This document shows, in pieces, positions 14,201 through 23,200 of a stretch of 64,000 nt of DNA. A program made the translations under genes and the position numbers. The stretch comes from Hippopus hippopus. Its lineage: Eukaryota > Mollusca > Bivalvia > Cardiida > Cardiidae. The stretch is from assembly GCA_946811185.2 (NCBI GenBank), contig OX328112.1, positions 23,775,558 through 23,839,557 of the forward strand, given 5' to 3'. Position 1 is the first letter of the stretch, and each line of letters begins with the position of its first letter. The notes under the pieces were generated by a model. The model saw only the letters and a list, made by a program, of their open reading frames with translations. It searched no databases and was not told where the DNA came from.

Positions 14201-17200
14201 GCTGGTTACCAATAACGTTTTCAGAAGGGTCGTTAAAACACAGGAATGTTTTGTGAAGTGTTCAAGTCAGGCAACCCTTTCACTGTTACAGCCTGCAGAT
14301 GAGCGCATCTTACTGCAGACAAGTTTAACCCTTTACCACACAATCCTGACTGTTCACGACCCTGAAGGAGTGGGCTTTTGAAAACACTGTGGGAAAAGGA
14401 GTAAATGCTGGTAACCAGCATTTTTTCCCTTTCCCCCCAAAGTTTTCTCACTTCCCAAAGAACATCACTTCATTGGTATCATTTTCAAATTTGTTGTCTG
14501 CAAATGCTTTTAGTTTAGAAGATCTGGAATTTGTCATTTGGTAAAGTGTTAAAGAAATTTTTGTGGAAAATATTGTGACACAGTGAGAAACAACTCTTAC
14601 CACAAGTTTTCACATGTATTTTGATTTCAATGATGTTGATTATTCCTATTCCATACCATTAATTTCACAGTAGTTTGATGTTACCCATTTCAAAACTATC
14701 ACTACTTGTTGACAACTCAAAGGAAAGAACCTTTAGAAACATTACAGGAAGAGGAGAAAATGCTGGTAATCAGAATGTTTTCTACTCTTCCAATAAAGAA
14801 ATTCATGTATTTTGTCATGTTTATTTTGTCATCTGCAAATGCAAACTTGGACAAGCCTGAAATTTTGTCATCTGGAAGTGAGTTAATTTGTTTAAGGACG
14901 GTAATTAGTCGATCACAAACCTTTGCTAATTTCTCACATTCCTCCAGTTTGTTCAGTGCCAAGGTGTAGTAAGCCAGACACTGTCCCCATTTTTGTTGTT
15001 CTTGTGACTGTTGTCCCATATAATAATTGGTAATACATGTATAGAATAACACTTTCATATCTATCTTTTTCTTCCATTCCTGAAAAATGGAAGTATAAAA
15101 AAATCATTCTATTGTACTCCCCTTATTTCTTTTTGAAAAAAACTTGCTTTGTTCACATTGTAAGCCTTCTTTCTGAAATTACCTAAATTATTTAACTCTT
15201 TGCTGCCATAGTAGCCAGTTTTCAACATCAAATCATATTTTTTCTAACTGGTTCGGAGAATATCATGGCAGAATAATTGACAATGAGCAACTGCATGGAC
15301 TTGCTGGCCTTGGGAAAGTGAGGCTAAAAAGAAGCTTCCAGGATAATGAAATAGTGCAAAAACAAACTCATAACAGCCTAAATACATGACACTGATATTT
15401 GACCTTTGATTGTATAGCAACTGTTTGAATGGTGTTTATCTATTAACCAGATGACAAAATTTTAGACAGGTACAAATTTTATGCATTTGAAGATGACAAA
15501 CTAAAATGTGGCGCAAATGATGAAACTTGTTTTGGAAACGGTAAAAAAAACATTATGAGAAAAGGAGAAAATGCTAACCACCAGCATTTTCTCCTTTTCC
15601 CATAATGTTTCTAAAGCCTTTCATAACTAGGTTGTTAAAACACAGGGTTTTTGGTGAAGACTTAATGGTATTTTTAACATTATTTCAGTTATATCGTGAC
15701 AGCCAGTGCACCCATCCATGTTCTCCTCGAGTTTCTTTAATCAGTACTTCACACAATATTCTTTCAAAGCCACTGGCTGCTTTTCCTGCATAAACATTGT
15801 TATAACAATGTTCACCAATGCGGGGAATGAATCCTGTTGCAATGACTATCATCAATCCTCAGAAAAAATTTTGTGAAGCTGTGAAAGGAACTAGTGCTCC
15901 CTGGGTTCTAAGCCCAGTTTGTTACAATTGAACTATCAGGCTAGGCAACTGTTTGTTCATAGAGAATCGTGTAGTAATGTTTGCCAAAAGGTAAAAACTT
16001 ACTTTGTACTGTTTGGAGCTGATCAGTTCCTCAGTATTACATACGGTGAGAGATTTCAGGGCTGTATTATAAAACTCGACAATCTGGGCTGATACCTTGG
16101 CAGTAATAGAACTTTTACGACTGTCTGCCATTGATTTTTCTAGAATACATTCTTGAGCCTGAGCCTGTTACAAATAAAATACAAAATTCTGATTTCAACG
16201 ATATAACAACAGCGCCTCAAAGGTAAGAATAAATCTTGTTGTCATGACTGTCATCCATCCTTTGGAAAAAACACCTGTTATGAAACGACAAAAATGATCA
16301 CTTTTCCTATTTGAAAGCATTCACAGACAACTATTTAAGTGTGACTAGAATTATGAAACTTGTCTTTGATACAGTAGAAAACTTTGTGGGAAAAGGAGAA
16401 AATATTGGTTACCAGCAAATTCTCCTTCTCTGACAATCTTTTAAAACAGCTTCTTCCATAGGATCATTAAAACCAAGGACCGTTTGCTAAAGGGTAATGA
16501 AAATTGAATTCAATATTTATTTAAGACCTGAGAGTAATATAAAATGCATTAGAGGATAGTGTAAATCAAGATCAGACAGCATAAGATGTGCTGTCTGATC
16601 TTGGCTCTACACTGCTCATTTATTTGAGAGTATTTCTAACAAAAACAATTTTGAAATAGCTATATTTGAGATTTTGTAACAAACTAAAATGATCTTTTTC
16701 ATAAACCCTACCTAGACTGCTCACATATTTTTATGACCCTGAGGAAAAGAGCTTTTGAAAACATTGTAGGAAAAGGAGAAAATGCTGATATCCACCATTT
16801 TCTCCTTTTCCCACTATGTTTTCCACCCTTTCACAGACAAATCTCATAATATGAGTTGTCTTCAAACGCTTTCCATTTGGACAAGTCATAATAGAGTTAA
16901 TGCAGCGCTCTAAAGACTGAGAGACCTTTCTAAAAGCTAACTCCGCAACGAGATTGATTGATTAACTGAGTGGTGTTGAATGCCACTTTCAACATTATTT
17001 CAGTCATATCACAGCTCAAATATTCATGTATGTCCTGGGTTTCACCAGTATTAGGTGAAAGCTCTGAAGCGTCTTACCCAAGGACACCCCAACAAAAACA
17101 AGAGGGCCATGATAGCCCTGTATCACTCCACTGGCTAATAAGTAAAACCACTACATGCCAAACATTACAATACCTGGCAAATTGGTTTTGAACATGAGAC

Positions 17201-20200
17201 CCCTGAAACAGGACTAAAAGTGGTAGCCCTAAGTCTTATGGTCAGTAAAACGAAGATTTCTAAAGTTTTCACTATATAAGCCCATGCAGAACTTCTGACC
17301 CCTGGAGTGGGATCAAATTCGACCCTAGGGCTATAATTTGAGCACTCTTGGTAAAGACCCACTAGAGAAAGCTACATGCAAAATTTGGTAACCCTAGGTT
17401 TTATGACCAAGTACAAGGAGATTTCTAAATTTTTCACCATATATGCCCATGTAAAACTTGTGACCCCCAGGGTGGGTTAAAATTTGACCCCAGGGCTATA
17501 ATTTGGGCACTCTTGGTAGAGGCCCACTAGATAAAGCCACATGCAAAATTTGGTAGCCCTAGGCCTTATGGTTAAGTGCAGGGAGACTTCTAAAGTTTTC
17601 TCTATATAAGCCCATGTAAAACTTGTGACCCCCGGGGCAGGGCCAATTTTGACCCCAGGGCTATAATTTAAAGAAACTTGATAGAGGTTTACTAGATAAA
17701 GCTACACACCAAATTTGGTAGCCCTAGGCCTTATGGTTTCAGACAAGAAGATTTTCAAAGATTTCCAATATTTTTAAGTTTTGTTGCCATGGCAACCAGA
17801 ATTTTTGAAGAAAATCGAATTCTTTCAAGAAATTCTGAAGAGGACCATGGCAGGATCATTTCTGTGAAGTTTCATCAAAATTGGATAAGTAGTTTCAGAG
17901 AAGATGATGTTTGAAATAAAGGTTAACGCACAGACGGACACACGGACGGATGCACAACGGACACCGGGCCATGACATAAGCCTGCTGGCCTGCTGGCCAG
18001 TGGAGCTAAAAACCAGTGCTTCCAGTGAGGCTCAAACTGAAGGCCTCCAATCACTAGTCCTATACTTTACCACTGACCTACCGAGGACCCCTTACAGCAA
18101 CTAGAATTCAGCAGAAAGAAAAACTGTTTCTTACCAACATGAGATTTGATTGGAAGGTCAAAAGTTCATGTGACATGTCCAGACTCATTCCACTTGACCC
18201 GTAATGATCCCTTAAGTGCTCATAAGCCCAGGCTGCACACTGGAAATGTGTGCAAGATACTTTCATACCCTGAAAATAAAGAAGTATAAAGAGACAGAAA
18301 GCTATTTTCACCAACCGTTCTAATTGTTATTCTCAATCTAATAATGAGTACACATACCTATACCAGCATATAAATTCGCAAATATTTTGGAAAGTTGACA
18401 ATCTGTTATATCTTAAAATTGGTCACAGTCCTTAGGTCTTCACACACACACACACACAAAAATACAGATCCATACTGAAAGACACTGCTGACAACAAGTT
18501 GAATATGACTTTAACAGAAGAACTTGTCTATGAAAGAGTGGAAGACATTATGGGAACTGGAGAAAATGCTATCAAAAGCCTTCTTCATTGTCTTAATCTT
18601 TTACCACACAAGTCCGAATTTTAACAACCCTGACGTAGAGAGCTTTTGAAAACATTGTGGGAATAGGAGAAAATGCTGGTTACCAGCATTTTCTCCTTTT
18701 TCCACAATTTGTTTCTATCCTTTCAGAGAGAAATCCCATCATAAGAGCCACAGTCACCTTATTGCCTTCAAATGTGATCGATATGGACAAGTCTAAACTT
18801 TTGTGTGGTAAAGGGTTAACATGGGATTTAGTGAAAAGTAAACAAAACCCCAATCTTTCAAATACTTTCTTCATATCCATATTCATATGATGTTATTGGT
18901 CCTAACAACAACTTACATCAGCACTTTGTCTGGTATCCAGCGCTCCTAGTAGTGAATGCAGGGATCCAATATTGTACAATATACTGGCCTGTTCATATTT
19001 AATGTCATTGTGAGTTATCTCCCTTGCTGAGTGCAGATCTTCCCTGTAGAATACAAACGAAAAGTTCCTATTTATGATGGTGCCATGACCAGCCCCAATA
19101 GCTCAAGTGGTAGAATATGAGACTTGTAAATGTAAAAGTTAGGGATAGTTGATAATATGGGTTCAATATCAATCGCTGGCCACATATAATTACTGAAAAA
19201 AATGTCTTATGGATGAGAAGTTCAACCTAGGTCCTGAGTAATGGTGCTATACTCTGAGCATGTTAAAGAACCAGGCATAATTTCGGCTGGGTTTCATCCT
19301 GTATCTTCCACTATTCCCCATAACATAAGTATCAGTCCTCTAGGGGCAATTGCCCAAGACATGGGCAATATGTGGTGGCAATGAATAAATGAAACTCAAT
19401 AAATTATGGTGTCATCCCTTGTTTGGAAGGGCGAGCCAATATCCAACTTAGGAAACACCTTCTGTCTTACATACATTATTTACTGAGTCCTAATCTTCTG
19501 TGTTATGGCACTAGGCAGTTAGGCAGTTAGCAACCATTCATAAGCTGACAGCTCAAGAACCAGCAATATCAGAACAACACCCCGCTCTCTCACCAGGGCT
19601 CAAACCTTTGACCTATGGCTGAGCTATTTGTGCAAATAATGTTGTAAGTTGGATAGAGATCCACCATTAACACATCACCACCTGCAAAAACTTTTAAGAT
19701 ATTTGAAGCAGATCTCTCTCATATGTTTTGTAAACAGCGATACATGACTCTGCTATTAACAGACAATTTCTCCTTTTGCCACAATGTTTTCAAAAGCCTT
19801 CTTGTTCAGGGTTGTTAAACTTGGGATTGTGTGGTAAAGTGTTAAGTAACTCAATTCAAATCACAACTAGACAAATCACTAACTTACCATGTAAATGGCA
19901 TGGCAGCTTCACCAAGCTCTGTCATTGGGAATCGTCCTTGTAAAAACTGTAGCTGGGCGTAGTATTTCTTTAGGACACTACATCCCATAAAGTCATGCGA
20001 AACATGCACTGCACTCTGAAATAGAGAAGGATGATCATATTTTATCTCCAAAGGAAAACCTACAACCTGAGCCAAGGTAACTCTTCAACTACATGTATCG
20101 GCATTGTACAAGATGACAAAGCTTTATATTTGTCCATGCTAAAAGCTGTTTTCAAAAAGCCTTTATTGCCCTGGGTTGTGAAAAAATAGGGTTATGAGGT

Positions 20201-23200
20201 AAATATAGCAAGGGATGCTATCCCAAAATTTTGAAAATGTCAAGAAAGCTCATTTTGGTAATTACGACTCATTCTTACCAGGAACAGCATTTATTTCTTC
20301 AATCTTTACTAAATGACAAAATTTTGGACTGGTCCAAATTGAAAGCCTTTGTAGACAATAGCTTAATGTGCCTAATGTGATGAAATTTGTCTGCAAAAGG
20401 GTAAAAGGAAATGTTTGTGAAGGATAAAATGCTTGTAACAACATTTTCTCCCTTTTTCACGATGTTTTCAAAAGCATCTTTTCTAAGGTTGTTTTGTGGT
20501 AAACAGAATTTTCTCCTCTGTCCTATAAAGTATTTCCTTCTCTTTAGAGGACACTCCCATCATTTCAATCCCAGTAAATACTGGTATATAGTCTCCAAAT
20601 TTGCTTTCAGTATGACCATACATAATTTTGTTGTCTGAAGATTACAGCCAAAATGTTGATGCACAAATGTGCAGAAAATTATTGTCACAGATCAAAGTAT
20701 GATATTGCTGATTTTAAGCTGTTTCTCTGTCTGTTCCAATGTTCTGACAAAGCGTCTTCAAATTCACAAGAAGGATAGAAATTTTTCAAATAATTCAACC
20801 TACCTGCCTAAGCTGTTCCAGCTCGTTACAACTTTTATTATAAAGCGCTGGGTCTTCCCCATAGTGATCTCTTATATACTGGAAAAATATAAAAATACAG
20901 ATCAAGGGACCCGGAGTATAGTCATGAGAAAATATCATAAAGTTTGGGTTTTTTTTTTGTTTAATCCCTTAACATACATTTCTGAGTTTACTATAAAAAG
21001 AATCTTTTGACAACATTGCGGGCAATGGAGAAAATGCTGGTAACCAGCATTTTTCTCCTTTTTCCACAATGTTTTCTACCCTTTCAAAGATAAGCTTACC
21101 ATTTGAGCAGTATATAAATTGTTGCCTTCAAATGCTTTGAATTTGGAAAAATCAACATTTTTGTCATGTGGTACAGAGTAAAGTTAACTATTTACATTTT
21201 TAGAAATGTAGTATACCTGTTTATATTCAACTTAACGCTGTAGCTTTTTTGTAATTTAGAACTTCTTGTATGCCCTTATTTCTACAAGTAAACACGATTT
21301 TTACCTCTCTGAATAATCCTTGGTGGACACTGGAGTAGGGAAAAAGAGAAAATGCTTCTTACCAGCATTTTTTCTCCTTCCAATGTTTACAAGGGCCTTT
21401 CTCCTCAGGGTCGTAAAAGACATGAGACCATTTATCAAAAGTTCTACTCTCTATCAGATGACAAAATTTTAGAATTGTCCAATTAAAAAGTTTTTGCAGT
21501 ACACAAAATAAATGTGCATCAAACAGTGATTGGGAAAGAATTATTTTCAATGGGACAATGTCCCTTCCTCCAGGAAAATCAATGTGACATTTTGAAAACC
21601 AGTGTGACACTTTAAGAAAAAAACACAAAATCTTTTAATTGCTTTCATTTATTTTTTTAAAATAGTACTATCCCAATGCAAGTCAAAATGTAGCTAAATG
21701 CTTATGCTGGTTCTATAATTAATGCTTGGAATCAAATATAGTCATCTGGATTCTCATTAGGTCCTGAATCCCAAGAGTCATTGAATACTGGGCTGAAATT
21801 TTCAAGAGTCAAAATGAAATTTCCAAGCGTCAAAGAGAAATGATCAAGGGTCAAAATTACTTGGTTATTATGAATATAAGGATGACACCAAAAGACAAAG
21901 GCCTAACCTTCACCCCCCTTTCATTGTTCCATAAGACGAAGGTCTGACCTTCACCCCCTTTCATTGTTATTTTCATTTCATTAAAGAAAAAAAAAACAAG
22001 AAATTTTTTTCTCATTATCATTCTTTACATATAATTATGTAATTCACTGTTTAAATTCATCATAAATGATGAAGAAAAAATTTGAGACAACTCTGATCGG
22101 ACGGTGTCAAATTGACTGTTGTTGTGTCATGGGTTTTCGCGTTTTTTTTTTTCAGCGATCTACTTTCATATTTTTTTATTTCTTTTAGCAGTATTATAGC
22201 ATGATGATTGAAATGAACTTATCAATTGAGATGGCAGGGAACATAAATACTATTAGACCATAAGCTGATTGAGAATGTTACCTATCTAATTCATGATGAA
22301 AAAAAAAGTGGCCTTCTCAATCAGCATGATATACACTAATAAACGTTTGCTGCATGTCCATGGATATGCTTGGGATAGGCTCGGATAGAGATGTGATCTG
22401 AGAGTTGCTCTGATTCTCGCTAGGATCGTCTGTATGAGTCTGTTAATAAATGATCATTGTGGAAAAGAAATTACTGATGGAGCCCTGACCTTCATGCAAT
22501 TTTAAATTTTCGGTGGTATATTCTAATGCTTAGGTAGTTGTTGAATTTGAATTTTACGGCAAAATCAGGGCAGTTTCATCAAGACGACAAAATAGGTTCA
22601 ATATTCAATAAGCGTTTTACGATTGAAAACATGACGTCACACGCACATAGCTACTCATTTTATAGAGCTTCTAATCAGCGCCGATCAAAGGAGATTCGTC
22701 TGACTAAATTTCAGACTTTTACAACATCGAAAATTGCATGGGACAAGGGCGTACTCATTGGCAAAAACGATGTGACATTTTGGATTTTAATGTGACTATG
22801 GCGCATGGCGCAAGCCTTTCCCAGTCACTGATCAAAGGATAGGATTTGTATTTGAAAGGGTGGGAAACATTGCAGGAAAAGTACAAAATGCTGGTTACCA
22901 AATCCTTCTTTCCAGGGATAGTGAAAACCCAAATTGTGTGGTAAAGGGTAAATTAATCATTTAAACCCCTTTGCTGAATAACAATATTTTAGATTACTCA
23001 GAATTGAAAGCATTTGCAGACTACAAAGTGAATGTGACTTAAAAACTGAAATTTGTTTTGGGAAGGATAGAAAACATTGTGGGAAAAGGAGAAAATGCTG
23101 CTTTCAAGCATTTTCTCCTTTACCCCCAATGTTTTCAAAAGCTTTCTTTCTCAAGGTTGATAAAAGTCAGGACTGTGTGGTATAGGGTTAACCATTTGTC

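Noticed and set aside
22538..22795. 85-codon open frame in the hAT-like element
   Set aside because: No transposase motif; composition fits random open frame.
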